DNA of 15,998 nt from Candidatus Moraniibacteriota bacterium (GCA_027031945.1 JALVPE010000035.1:1-15998), one strand, 5' to 3'; shown: positions 1-7,950, counted from the first letter of the stretch. The notes: generated by a model from the sequence alone, not told the origin. Translations and numbers: made by a program.

Positions 1-1095
1 TATTAAAATATCTAATCCCACCCCTACAAACACAAAAACCGCCGGAAAAACCGAATACAACCAATGTTCAGCAAAACAACCTTGCATTCTGATAGTATAA
101 AAATTTGGTAAAAACCAAATTACCAACCAAGCCAACCAAAACATTAACAACCAACCTCTTTTTTTCCATAATTTATAACCACCATAAAGCACCAAACAAA
201 CTGCCAATAAACCAATAAAAAAATACCAATTTAATAAACTCCCGGTAATTTCAACGGTATAAATCATTCGCAACTTCACTGGAAAAACAATCCACTCGAT
301 ATAATGACCAACAACTATTAAATAAACCATAAATTGTTTATACCAAACAAGGTTACCAATATCATATTGAGGGATTTTGATAAAAAAACTGGGAAAATGC
401 AAAATAGTTATTCTCAGCCAAACATACACCACGCTCAATAAAGCAAAAGGTGATAACAATAATATCTTTCTTTTTAAATTTACCTCATTCTTTAAAACTG
501 TGAAAATAAGTGCTGTCAATAAGGGAAATACAACAACGCTTCGTTCTTTAGCAAATAAAGCTAAAATAAACACAAAGAAAGCAAGCCAATAAAAAATATA
601 TTTACGCTCACGAACACTTTTAACAAACAACAATAACACTCCTAAAGTTAAAACAAATAAAACTGAATCCATTCTTCCGGAAATATAAGAAATGACTTCC
701 GTTTGCAATGGATGCACTAGAAAAAATAAAGATGTAAAAAAAGCAATGTTTTTCTTTACTCCAACAACCTCCATAAATACCATCAATAAAATTGTAGCCA
801 GTATATGCCAAAATAAATTTTGAAAATGATAGATAAAGGGATTTAATTTTGCAACATGATAGTCTAAAGATACAAGAACTAATTGTAATGGTCTCCAATA
901 ATTACTTACAATATTAGAGCCGGCTACCAAATTTTCCGTAAAATAACGAGGAAAATATTGCCAACTACGAATATATTGATTATTGGTTACTATATCATAA
1001 TCATCCCAAAAAAATTCGCCACCAAATGTATTGCCATATAAGACAAAACCAATAAAAATAATAAGAATAATTTTATTGGTTTTATTGAGACACAT
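1..1095 (-). CDS. TMTC-like GT-C membrane glycosyltransferase, C-terminus beyond the window
   Basis: One open frame of 365 codons starts at an ATG (1093-1095) and runs off the window start, so only the N-terminal part is seen. The protein is highly hydrophobic with many membrane helices. After the first helix comes an acidic pair in FFWDDYDIV (residues 28-36), the place of the catalytic acidic motif in GT-C enzymes. HPLQTE (128-133) followed by ISGRMD (138-143), and later FAEHWLYSVFP near residue 340, resemble the HPVHTE...SGRAD and AERxLYLPS motifs of TMTC/PMT-type protein O-mannosyltransferases. Family knowledge suggests transfer of a sugar from a polyprenyl-phosphate donor on the outer side of the membrane; many relatives carry C-terminal TPRs, which would lie outside the window. 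The gene starts 22 bases after a small membrane protein gene and is probably co-transcribed with it. No clear ribosome binding site is visible. The family call is firm, the substrate unknown. Confidence 0.8.
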   Translation of the reverse strand, partial: MCLNKTNKIILIIFIGFVLYGNTFGGEFFWDDYDIVTNNQYIRSWQYFPRYFTENLVAGSNIVSNYWRPLQLVLVSLDYHVAKLNPFIYHFQNLFWHILATILLMVFMEVVGVKKNIAFFTSLFFLVHPLQTEVISYISGRMDSVLFVLTLGVLLLFVKSVRERKYIFYWLAFFVFILALFAKERSVVVFPLLTALIFTVLKNEVNLKRKILLLSPFALLSVVYVWLRITILHFPSFFIKIPQYDIGNLVWYKQFMVYLIVVGHYIEWIVFPVKLRMIYTVEITGSLLNWYFFIGLLAVCLVLYGGYKLWKKRGWLLMFWLAWLVIWFLPNFYTIRMQGCFAEHWLYSVFPAVFVFVGVGLDILI

Positions 1096-1117
1096 AATAT
1101 TGTAATAGAAGTAGGGT

Positions 1118-1303
1118 TTAGGGGTACTTTAGACATAATTTAAAGCGGTTTATATTTCTAACACCGTCAGAAACCAATCTTGTCTCTAGATTATCATCAA
1201 CAAAATTATTAATTCTTGCTTGCATAAGATTAGAAAGACCAACCACCACCAAAACCAAACCGAGAATGGTAATAATTAAAATCTGTCTTGTTTTTGTTTG
1301 CAT
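1118..1303 (-). CDS. Small single-helix membrane protein
   Basis: This 61-residue protein has a basic N-terminus (MQTKTRQ), one membrane helix (about residues 8-24, ILIITILGLVLVVVGLS), and a short polar tail. The ATG is preceded by GAGGGT at a proper distance, one of the few recognisable Shine-Dalgarno sequences here, and a good promoter lies just upstream, so it is likely expressed. The topology suggests the N-terminus inside and about 35 residues outside, or a retained signal anchor. It is followed after 22 bases by the TMTC-like transferase. I do not recognise a family. It could be an accessory subunit of the transferase, or the stump of a longer protein that lost its C-terminus; the sequence does not decide. 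Confidence 0.6.
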   Translation of the reverse strand: MQTKTRQILIITILGLVLVVVGLSNLMQARINNFVDDNLETRLVSDGVRNINRFKLCLKYP

Positions 1304-1329
1304 TTAAATTACCCTCAAATAATGATTTT

Positions 1330-1359
1330 ATTATACCATAAAATAATATTTGAAGACAA
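1330..1359 (-). promoter_or_regulatory. Sigma-70-type promoter for the small membrane protein and transferase genes
   Basis: On the minus strand TTGTCT (1354-1359) and a perfect TATAAT (1330-1335) are separated by 18 bases, with TG one base before the -10 (TGGTATAAT, an extended -10). Transcription would start near 1323, leaving about 20 bases of leader with GAGGGT before the ATG at 1303. Confidence 0.65.
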
Positions 1360-1464
1360 TACATTATCACTAAGTTCAAAAATTAGTTGCAACACCTATA
1401 TAAAATAACTAATATACAGGTCATCAATAAATATATAAACATTAAAAAATTCTTGAAAAAACTA

Positions 1465-2151
1465 TCACTCATTCTGCAATTTTCCATCTTTTAGCCACAC
1501 AACTCTATCTACATATTTTTTATCGTCTGGTTCATGTGTAACCATTATTATTGTTTGACCATAATTATCCACTAATTCTCGCATAACATTCAACACAACA
1601 GCTGCCGCTTCCGAATCCAAATTTGCAGTTGGTTCATCTGCAAATAAAATCTTGGGTTTATTTACAATTGCTCTAGCGATTGACACTCTTTGTTGCTCTC
1701 CTCCTGATAATTCTGACGGCAAATTATTTTCACGACCATGCAACCCCACCCTCCTTATTATCTCCATAACATCCTTTTTATATGATATCTTTCTCCAAGT
1801 CAGTGCCATCATAGGTATTGCTATATTTTCATACAAATTTAATTCCGGTATAAGTGCATAATCTTGAAATATATAACCTAGAGTCTTTAAACGAAATTCC
1901 GCTCGTTCTTTTTCATTTAATTCTGCTACATCGACTCCATCAATCTCAATATATCCTGAAGTAGGTCTATCAAGTAGTGCAATCTGATGCAAAAAAGTAG
2001 ACTTACCACTGCCACTTCTTCCCATTAAAGCTACGAATTCACCTCTCTTTAAACTCAAATTTACCCCCTTGAGAGCATGTACAGGACTAGGTGAATCTAC
2101 TTTATAAGTTTTTACCAATTCTTTGGTTTGTAAAATATATTTTTTTTCCAT
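1465..2151 (-). CDS. ABC exporter ATP-binding protein, LolD/MacB type
   Basis: A 228-residue nucleotide-binding subunit that powers the neighbouring permease. All motifs are intact: Walker A GRSGSGKST (44-52), Q-loop glutamine in YIFQD (about 96), signature LSGGEQ (148-153), Walker B ILFADEP (168-174), D-loop NLDS and the switch histidine in VTHEP (about 206). The length and the VTHEPDDKKYVDRVVWLKDG ending are typical of the LolD/MacB/FtsE group, which drives mechanical (non-channel) export rather than import. It is the last gene of a three-gene operon: its ATG lies one base after the permease stop codon, so translation is probably coupled, and no Shine-Dalgarno is seen. No convincing terminator follows it. 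Confidence 0.93.
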   Translation of the reverse strand: MEKKYILQTKELVKTYKVDSPSPVHALKGVNLSLKRGEFVALMGRSGSGKSTFLHQIALLDRPTSGYIEIDGVDVAELNEKERAEFRLKTLGYIFQDYALIPELNLYENIAIPMMALTWRKISYKKDVMEIIRRVGLHGRENNLPSELSGGEQQRVSIARAIVNKPKILFADEPTANLDSEAAAVVLNVMRELVDNYGQTIIMVTHEPDDKKYVDRVVWLKDGKLQNE

Positions 2152-2152
2152 A

Positions 2153-3373
2153 CTATCGCATCAATATTAAAATCTTTTTGCGAACTTCTTTTATCGCTGG
2201 TATAAACGAACCAATCAAGCCTGCCGTTATAAAAAGTATTATGCTCATACGCAATGATTTTTCTTTGATAAATGGCACCATATCACCCATAGGAAAATCT
2301 ATTGGATGCTTTTGAAAAAAACCGATCACACCAAACTGCATCAACAAATAACCCAAAATAATCCCTGCCACTGTGTAAAACATTCCTCGAATAATATAAG
2401 AATTTCTAATTACTATTGTTGGAATACCAATAGCTTTTAAAATGCCAATCTGCTTACGTCTATTAACAATGTCCACAAAAATAATAATAAAAATTACCAA
2501 ACCAGCCACCAAAGATCCTATCACCCGTAAAATCATGCCAATCATATCAAAAGATTTGTTAATACTTCGTCCAAAAGCCAATTTATCATTCCAATCAAAC
2601 AAATCATAATTATCAAAACCAAGTCGACGTAATTCACTAAGCATTTTCTGAGAAAGTTGACGATTGGTTAAGCGAATAATAATTTCACTAGCTTCATTGG
2701 TTGTGCCAAGAATAGAATTTAATTCTTTCTGAGTAACAAACATTCGTCCGTCCATATCAAAATTTTTTGTCTTGTAAATTCCTACCACCTTATACTCTTT
2801 AACTACTCCATTATTATAATAAGCAGTAATTTCATCACCAATTCGTACCCCGTTTAGACTAGTTGGATACACAGTACTGCCATAACCACCAGCCACATCT
2901 GCTCCTAATAAAACTTCTTTTCGATCAGATGACTTCAAATAACGTCCGGCAATAATTTTTGAACGCATATCTATAGCTTGATTATCCCACTCCGGATCAA
3001 TTCCAATTACTCCGGAAGTAAAAGTTTCTACATTGCGACCATCTTTCTTTTTATCAAAAGTCAAAACTGCTCCGGATTCCAATCTAGCTGTAATTGCACG
3101 CACATATTCATAATCTTGAATAGTATCTATAATTCTTTTGGTATCTTCAATATAAGTTTCTGTTGTTGATGGTTCAATAATTACTTCACCATACTGATAA
3201 TTTATTTTAGTATTATCCATTGTTTTACCGATGCCTGCAAAAATAGAATCTATAAAAAGTAAATTCAAAAAAACAACCATCATTATCATTATAGTTAAAA
3301 TCAGTGAACCTTTATCACCTCTTAAAATAGTTTTAACTGCCAAAAATATCGACAATTTAATATTACTAAACAT
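2153..3373 (-). CDS. ABC transporter permease, MacB/FtsX family
   Basis: A 406-residue permease with the MacB fold: one N-terminal helix (about 22-45), a large extracytoplasmic domain (about 50-270, the MacB periplasmic core region) and three C-terminal helices. The conserved FtsX-domain segment around RRKQIGILKAIGIP follows the second helix. The charged C-terminal KEVRKK ending is common in the family. It lies between the membrane-fusion gene (26 bases upstream) and the ATPase gene (1 base downstream). At the start, AGGAGGT directly abuts the ATG, too close to serve it; the preceding GGAG eight bases from the ATG is the likely ribosome site. Such tripartite sets export peptides, lipids, lipoproteins or antibiotics; the cargo cannot be told from the sequence. 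Confidence 0.9.
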   Translation of the reverse strand: MFSNIKLSIFLAVKTILRGDKGSLILTIMIMMVVFLNLLFIDSIFAGIGKTMDNTKINYQYGEVIIEPSTTETYIEDTKRIIDTIQDYEYVRAITARLESGAVLTFDKKKDGRNVETFTSGVIGIDPEWDNQAIDMRSKIIAGRYLKSSDRKEVLLGADVAGGYGSTVYPTSLNGVRIGDEITAYYNNGVVKEYKVVGIYKTKNFDMDGRMFVTQKELNSILGTTNEASEIIIRLTNRQLSQKMLSELRRLGFDNYDLFDWNDKLAFGRSINKSFDMIGMILRVIGSLVAGLVIFIIIFVDIVNRRKQIGILKAIGIPTIVIRNSYIIRGMFYTVAGIILGYLLMQFGVIGFFQKHPIDFPMGDMVPFIKEKSLRMSIILFITAGLIGSFIPAIKEVRKKILILMR

Positions 3374-3399
3374 ACCTCCTGCTCCAAAAATAAATCTAT

Positions 3400-4392
3400 T
3401 TACTTCTCCTGTGGCAAAACCACATTCTCACCTACATTTAATCCGCTGACAATCTCTACAAATTTATCTCCCACAATTCCCTCTTGAAAATATCTCTTTG
3501 TAAATTGGTTTTTACTGTTTGGTATAGTATTAAGAATATATACAAAATATCCATTATCATCTTTGAAAGCAAAATCTCTAGCCACAGCGGTTACTTCAGA
3601 TTTTTTTTCTATTTCAATATCAACACTGGCATTCATGCCATCTAATATTTTGATATCACTTTTATCATCAATATTAATAATAGCTTTAAAGTATGTGCTA
3701 TTTTGTTTTAAAGTACTACTAACATCCATCGACACAAAAGTCCCGTCAACTATTTTGTCCGGATACGCATCAAAAGTTATAAATGATTTATCACCTTTAG
3801 CTACTTTTGCAATATCAACTTCTGGTATAAGTGCCTCAACCTGCAAAGACTGCGGATCGATGATACGCATCACAACTCCCTGAGCCACCTCTCCCACACG
3901 CGCATTTTGCTCTACAACTATTCCATCAATTGGTGAAGTAATAGTGGTTTTTGATGCCTGAGCATAAACCTCATTTAAAGTTTGACGAGCCTGTTCCGTA
4001 GTTTTTACGATACTTTTCCTTTCTTCTGGTTTGAGCATATCCCATTTACGCCGTGCTTGTTGCTCGGCTAATTCTGCACGCTCCACCGCTAACTTTGCAT
4101 TATTTATCTGAGCATAGATTGATTTTTTATCCAATCGAAATAACTCTTGACCTTTTTTGACTTCATCATTCATTTCAACATCCACCGAAGCAATCAATGC
4201 CGGCAATTCCGATGCAATATCAGCATACACATCAGGATTCATAGTAGCATCTACATTAATTGTCTTGTGTACATCTGTAATAATAACTTGCGACTGTGTA
4301 TAGGACTGTTCACTCTTGCGAGAACGAACAAAAAACATTCCACCTACAATGAGCAACACAACTACAACTGTAATAATAATTTTCTTAATCAT
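3400..4392 (-). CDS. Membrane-fusion (HlyD/MacA-like) subunit of the ABC exporter
   Basis: A 330-residue adaptor with an N-terminal anchor helix (about 4-22), a first half-lipoyl segment (SVDVEMNDEVKKGQELFRLD), a short alpha-hairpin rich in A, E, Q and K (about 85-150), a second half-lipoyl motif (ITSPIDGIVVEQNARVGE), then beta-barrel and membrane-proximal domains. This order is that of MacA/HlyD/YknX proteins. The hairpin is short compared with adaptors that meet a TolC-type outer-membrane duct, which fits a cell without a classic outer membrane (inference). It is the first gene of the operon with the permease and ATPase. An extended -10 lies upstream and the ATG has no clear Shine-Dalgarno. 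Confidence 0.9.
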   Translation of the reverse strand: MIKKIIITVVVVLLIVGGMFFVRSRKSEQSYTQSQVIITDVHKTINVDATMNPDVYADIASELPALIASVDVEMNDEVKKGQELFRLDKKSIYAQINNAKLAVERAELAEQQARRKWDMLKPEERKSIVKTTEQARQTLNEVYAQASKTTITSPIDGIVVEQNARVGEVAQGVVMRIIDPQSLQVEALIPEVDIAKVAKGDKSFITFDAYPDKIVDGTFVSMDVSSTLKQNSTYFKAIINIDDKSDIKILDGMNASVDIEIEKKSEVTAVARDFAFKDDNGYFVYILNTIPNSKNQFTKRYFQEGIVGDKFVEIVSGLNVGENVVLPQEK

Positions 4393-4429
4393 TTCTATAT
4401 ATTAATTCAATGCTTAAATTACACCTAAT

Positions 4430-4438
4430 ATTATAACA
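4430..4438 (-). promoter_or_regulatory. Extended -10 element upstream of the exporter operon
   Basis: On the minus strand TGTTATAAT (4430-4438) is a perfect extended -10. No good -35 is found at 17 bases, which is acceptable for extended -10 promoters. The start would be near 4423, about 30 bases before the adaptor ATG at 4392. Confidence 0.5.
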
Positions 4439-4491
4439 AACATTAAACAAAAACCCTAAATTCCATAGGCAAATGCAATCCAACGTCCCTG

Positions 4492-4656
4492 TCAAGAACC
4501 TTTTTTCGCAGTTTCTATTACTGGATCTTTAAGTATATAAGACTTATGCGAATCATACTCATCACGCCCTCTCACAGCAAGCTCCATTACACCCCCTACC
4601 ATAGCATCTTTAGTAAGTAAAGTATCAGCAATCCCAGAACTTTTTAATGTCCACTT
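4492..4656 (-). other. Out-of-frame coding-like tail after the cysteine-repeat gene
   Basis: In a frame shifted by -1 from the cysteine-repeat gene, an open stretch runs from just after a stop at 4657-4659 to a TGA at 4492-4494. It has a mixed composition like real protein (for example TLLTKDAMVGGVMELAVRG, then DEYDSHKSYILKDPVIETAK). Its only ATGs are internal (4602 and 4587). It could be the displaced C-terminus of the cysteine-repeat protein after a one-base insertion or deletion in the nearby A run, a separate 36-residue peptide starting at 4602, or a remnant of another gene. It contains no cysteine. Confidence 0.35.
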
Positions 4657-5870
4657 TTACATTTTTTACGAATATCTACATCGTTAATTTTATCACAAAT
4701 TTGAGTACCCATCGTCATCGATACAACCAAATAACAACCATCTTTATCTCTTGTATTTTCATGCTTTTCGCAAATTGTATCATTTTTTGTAGCCATCGCA
4801 ACATTATTATAGCAAGTTCCTCTATGTGGAATAGTTTTAATTTTTAAACATATCTCTGGATTAGCCGTATTAACAGCAAGATTGTTAAAACAAAATATAG
4901 ATGCTTCTTGAGCATTCTGCATTTCTTCACAAACATTAATATCTGAAACATGTTTTATATTAGGATAAACAAAATCTTCATAACATTTTCTTTTCATATT
5001 TTGATATGTAATTTTTTCACAAAAATTAAAACTTTTATAGCTGGAAACAAATTCAGCGACTTTATAATAACAATTATCCTTAGAGGATCGATCATGCATA
5101 GCTGCACATTTTTCAGATTGTTTACTAGCATTATCTTCAAATATAGTTGTTATATTTTGTCCTATAAGTTTGTCACAAGATACAACTTTACCAGTTCTTT
5201 GAGAAATAAATTCGCAACACCTTTTTGTCTCAGACTTATCGTCTAACTCTAAGCATACATTTGGATTTTTCAAAAATAATGCTTTGCTGAAAAAACAATC
5301 TTTTCTAATATCCTGTTTTTTGATTTCTTGACATTTATCATAATTATGATTCTTATTAGCAAGTCCTTCAATAACTTTGTCAATACATGTATCACGACTA
5401 CTTGCTTTATTGCATAACTGCAAATTATATTTTTCTGTAGCAAGTGAAAAATAGCATTCTTTTTTAATATTTTCTGCAGATATTTTTTCACAAAAATCGT
5501 TTTTCAATCTCTGCGCAGATGTATAATTTACCGAATACATAAAACATTTATCTTTCTCATTATTATTAACCATAAAATAGCACTTTTGTGGCTTCATATC
5601 CAACACAATAATGTAAATAATTATTGAAAATATTATTCCGAATAAAAGTATTACGCTAGTAATAAAGTCTCTATTTTTTTTAAGAAAAAAATTAATACCA
5701 GCGCCAATAAACAACCCAAGGAGGCCAAACAAAATAACCACCACAACCATTCCAAACAAGGAAAACTGCGCAGAGAACCAGCCATGATTTATGACAAACA
5801 ATGTCACTGGTATTGACATAACTTCTAATACTGGTTCAAAAAATATATAATTAAAATACAATGCCACCAT
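4644..5870 (-). CDS. Membrane-anchored cysteine-repeat protein, frame probably disrupted at both ends
   Basis: The longest ATG-started frame gives 408 residues: helices at about 36-62 and 68-90, then a soluble domain (96-408) of about twelve tandem units of 25-30 residues. The typical unit is C-x-x-[ILM], about ten charged or polar residues, then C-[YF] and about ten more before the next [IVF]C. I count 24 cysteines in this domain, an even number, as expected if all pair as disulfides. The pattern recalls helix-hairpin solenoids with one disulfide per hairpin (for example Hcp/Sel1-like proteins), but I do not recognise the family. The start is doubtful: the frame stays open upstream to about 5992 and encodes a convincing basic segment plus hydrophobic helix (RGLLLGAIIAVAGFFDI), yet has no ATG, GTG or TTG there. 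The ATG at 5992-5994 is one base out of frame. Confidence 0.7.
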   Translation of the reverse strand: MVALYFNYIFFEPVLEVMSIPVTLFVINHGWFSAQFSLFGMVVVVILFGLLGLFIGAGINFFLKKNRDFITSVILLFGIIFSIIIYIIVLDMKPQKCYFMVNNNEKDKCFMYSVNYTSAQRLKNDFCEKISAENIKKECYFSLATEKYNLQLCNKASSRDTCIDKVIEGLANKNHNYDKCQEIKKQDIRKDCFFSKALFLKNPNVCLELDDKSETKRCCEFISQRTGKVVSCDKLIGQNITTIFEDNASKQSEKCAAMHDRSSKDNCYYKVAEFVSSYKSFNFCEKITYQNMKRKCYEDFVYPNIKHVSDINVCEEMQNAQEASIFCFNNLAVNTANPEICLKIKTIPHRGTCYNNVAMATKNDTICEKHENTRDKDGCYLVVSMTMGTQICDKINDVDIRKKCKSGH

Positions 5871-6036
5871 GGTAATATCAAAAAAACCAGCTACAGCAAT
5901 TATTGCACCTAATAGTAGCCCTCTACATAATGACTTAACAAGGATAGCTCTTTTTCTATTTTCTTTTTTGCAAATTTTAAATATATATTTTCATTAACTA
6001 ATTATTAACTTATTTGGGGTTATCCACAGGAAAGTG

Positions 6037-6147
6037 TTAAAATACTAGTATAACAAGTAATAACTTTATAACAAATTCCGGTATTAATTTCGTTAATTCT
6101 GAGCCAAATTTCAGTTCAAGAAGACGTAATTTTTTATATTCAGACAT
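6037..6147 (-). CDS. Small membrane peptide, hypothetical
   Basis: A 36-codon frame starts at the ATG at 6145-6147 and ends in TAA at 6037-6039. The product begins MSEYKKLRLLELKFGSELTK and ends in a hydrophobic stretch (IPEFVIKLLLVILVF), so it looks like a peptide with a charged N-terminus and a C-terminal membrane helix. No Shine-Dalgarno is seen. It could be a real small protein, a remnant of a longer gene, or chance in an AT-rich region. It lies directly upstream of the cysteine-repeat gene on the same strand. Confidence 0.35.
   Translation of the reverse strand: MSEYKKLRLLELKFGSELTKLIPEFVIKLLLVILVF
6047..6055 (-). promoter_or_regulatory. Possible extended -10 for the cysteine-repeat gene
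   Basis: On the minus strand TGTTATACT (6047-6055) is an extended -10 with no clear -35. It would start transcription near 6040, about 45 bases before the ATG at 5994. It lies inside the end of the small peptide frame. Confidence 0.35.
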
Positions 6148-6449
6148 GTAATTTATTATGTAACACTATAATAGTATAATCCCTTATTTTAAACAATTTT
6201 TTCACTACTAAATAGAAAAGATGTAACAAACATAATAATTGTTATGTAAATAGTATATCATTTTAATCATTCTTTTAATTTTATTTTTTTGTCTTCAAAC
6301 TAATGAAGACAAAATATATAACCTCATTTTATCTGTATCTTGTGGGTCTTTTAAGGCTTTTTGTTTTATTAAATTTCAATTTCCACCTTTTTAAGCTGTT
6401 TTTTTATTTTTTTCGTTCATTATAGATAAATTAAAGCGAACAATTATTG
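6148..6449. other. Non-coding gap with one perfect hairpin
   Basis: About 300 AT-rich bases lie between the malic enzyme stop and the small peptide ORF. The one clear structure is a perfect 10-bp stem, TTTTGTCTTC (6287-6296) and GAAGACAAAA (6305-6314), with an 8-base loop. It lacks a T tract after the stem on either strand, so it is not a standard intrinsic terminator, although it is placed downstream of the malic enzyme gene and could protect a 3' end. I see no coding frame worth listing here. Confidence 0.5.
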
Positions 6450-7583
6450 TCATTTAATAACACTTGCAACTACCTTTGCTACTTGGGTGTCAAATGGGTC
6501 TGGGATTACTTTTTCTGATGTTGGGTTTTCTACACAATTTGCTATGGCCTTTGCGGCACTAACAAACATTTTGTCTTCAAATTGTTTTATGTTATTGTTT
6601 AGTGCTCCTCTAAATATCCCAGGGAAAGCCAATACGTTATTTACCTGATTTGGATAATCACTTCTTCCTGTTGCTACTACAAATGCCCCAGCCTCTTTTG
6701 CTACGTCTGGCATTATTTCTGGTTCTGGATTTGCTAATGCAAAGATTATTGGATCTTTTTTCATTATTTTTAGCGCTTCAGGTTTCAAGGCCTTAGCAAC
6801 TGATACTCCTATAAATACATCTGCATCTTCTAATGCATCTTTTAACATTCCACACACGCCTGCACCATTTGTTACTTTCATAAGTTTTACCTTTGTGTCG
6901 TTGAGTCCTGTGCGCTCATTACAAATAATTCCCTGACTATCACAAAGTACGATATCATTCACTCCCCAATCAAGTAAAATTTTTGTTATTGCCACTCCTG
7001 CGGCTCCTACACCATTTATCACAACTTTAATTTCTTCTTTTTTGCTATCACGCAACTTCAAAGCGTTCATTAGTCCTGCTAACACCACGACCGCTGTACC
7101 ATGTTGATCATCATGCATCACTGGGATATCTAATTCTTCTCTGAGTCTCTCTTCTACCTCAAAGCATCTAGGTGCGCTAATGTCTTCTAAGTTAATTCCT
7201 CCAAATGTTGGAGACACCTTTTTTACAAAATCCACAATTTCATCTACATTTTGCGTATCAATACAAAGTGGAAAAGCATCTACATCAGCAAAATGTTTAA
7301 AAAGTGCAGCTTTACCCTCCATTACCGGCAGTGCAGCATGTGGTCCTAAATTGCCCAAACCCAAAATCGCACTTCCATCTGAGACTATCGCTACTGTATT
7401 TTTTTTAATTGTTAATTCTTTTGTTTTTGAAACATCTTCACTAATCGCTCGTGATACTCCTGCAACTCCCGGTGAATACGCAAGTGATAAATCTTTTTTA
7501 TTGTTTAGTTCAACTTTTAATTTTGTTGCAATTTTACCGCCGTGTTTTTTATGTAACAAAACCGATTCCTCATATATATCCAT
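6450..7583 (-). CDS. Malic enzyme (malate to pyruvate and CO2), NAD(P)-dependent
   Basis: A 377-residue enzyme that oxidatively decarboxylates malate to pyruvate in the cytoplasm. The N-terminal malic domain shows the tyrosine of YSPGVAG (36-42), the glycine-rich SDGSAILGLGNLG (68-80), the lysine in MEGKAALFK (about 91), metal-binding acids in NLEDISAP (E133, D134) and HDDQHGT (157-163). The C-terminal dinucleotide fold has VVINGVGAAG (188-196) and later ALANPEPE. The length matches the short bacterial form without a phosphotransacetylase domain. I cannot fix NAD versus NADP; the acid in ILCDSQG-like position (VLCDSQG) after the second strand hints at NAD. It starts 24 bases after a small membrane protein gene, with no Shine-Dalgarno. 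In a cell of reduced metabolism it would link C4 acids to pyruvate and reducing power. Confidence 0.95.
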   Translation of the reverse strand: MDIYEESVLLHKKHGGKIATKLKVELNNKKDLSLAYSPGVAGVSRAISEDVSKTKELTIKKNTVAIVSDGSAILGLGNLGPHAALPVMEGKAALFKHFADVDAFPLCIDTQNVDEIVDFVKKVSPTFGGINLEDISAPRCFEVEERLREELDIPVMHDDQHGTAVVVLAGLMNALKLRDSKKEEIKVVINGVGAAGVAITKILLDWGVNDIVLCDSQGIICNERTGLNDTKVKLMKVTNGAGVCGMLKDALEDADVFIGVSVAKALKPEALKIMKKDPIIFALANPEPEIMPDVAKEAGAFVVATGRSDYPNQVNNVLAFPGIFRGALNNNIKQFEDKMFVSAAKAIANCVENPTSEKVIPDPFDTQVAKVVASVIK

Positions 7584-7607
7584 ACGAATTTTTGTTATTT
7601 TAAATTA

Positions 7608-7862
7608 TTATTCTTTATCTAATATTTTTTCTCCTGTTTCTATAAGTTTTTCACCAACAGTTTTTCTGCTATTATCGACTACCTTTCCTACAATTTCTTC
7701 ACTGTTTTTATTAATTGTGTCATATGCTTTAGTCTTTGCTTGTGATTTTACCTTGTCAACATTTCCGCCACTATATCCAAACATAATTGCTGAAATAATC
7801 AGTATACCAATTATAAGTAACAAAATAAAAATTTTTGACATTCCCATGTGTGTTTTTTGCAT
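7608..7862 (-). CDS. Small membrane protein upstream of malic enzyme
   Basis: 84 residues: a hydrophobic segment (about 11-28, FILLLIIGILIISAIMFG) then a charged, probably helical tail rich in K, E, D and N (VDKVKSQAKTKAYDTINKN...). The start could also be the ATG at 7847 or 7841 (MGMSK or MSK), since none has a Shine-Dalgarno; the longest is given. The N-in signal-anchor layout would put the tail outside. No family recognised. Twenty-four bases separate it from the malic enzyme gene on the same strand, suggesting co-transcription, though a shared function is not evident. Confidence 0.65.
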   Translation of the reverse strand: MQKTHMGMSKIFILLLIIGILIISAIMFGYSGGNVDKVKSQAKTKAYDTINKNSEEIVGKVVDNSRKTVGEKLIETGEKILDKE

Positions 7863-7886
7863 AAATCTATTGTATTCAATAACTTA

Positions 7887-7892
7887 ATTATA
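7887..7892 (-). promoter_or_regulatory. Probable -10 for the small protein and malic enzyme genes
   Basis: A perfect TATAAT on the minus strand, 24 bases before the ATG at 7862. The best upstream -35 candidate, TTGCAA (7913-7918), is 20 bases away, longer than usual, so only the -10 is called. Confidence 0.4.
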
Positions 7893-7950
7893 ATACTACT
7901 GGGATGATTATTTTGCAAAATAGAATATTATTTTTTGCATATCCACAAAC

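Noticed and set aside
620..898. A 92-codon minus-strand frame inside the left end
   Set aside because: It is out of frame with the TMTC-like protein, whose frame is continuous through this stretch and carries family motifs.
6020..6028. A perfect DnaA box (TTATCCACA)
   Set aside because: It is a single copy. Only weak near-matches occur elsewhere (around 7940 and 9764), there is no cluster, no AT-rich unwinding array and no dnaA or dnaN gene, so I do not call an origin.
6287..6314. Perfect hairpin as intrinsic terminator of the malic enzyme gene
   Set aside because: It lies about 135 bases past the stop and no T tract follows it on either strand.
7180..7887. A 235-codon plus-strand frame opposite the malic enzyme and small membrane protein genes
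   Set aside because: It is the serine- and isoleucine-rich antisense of clear genes, with no family likeness and no promoter or ribosome site.
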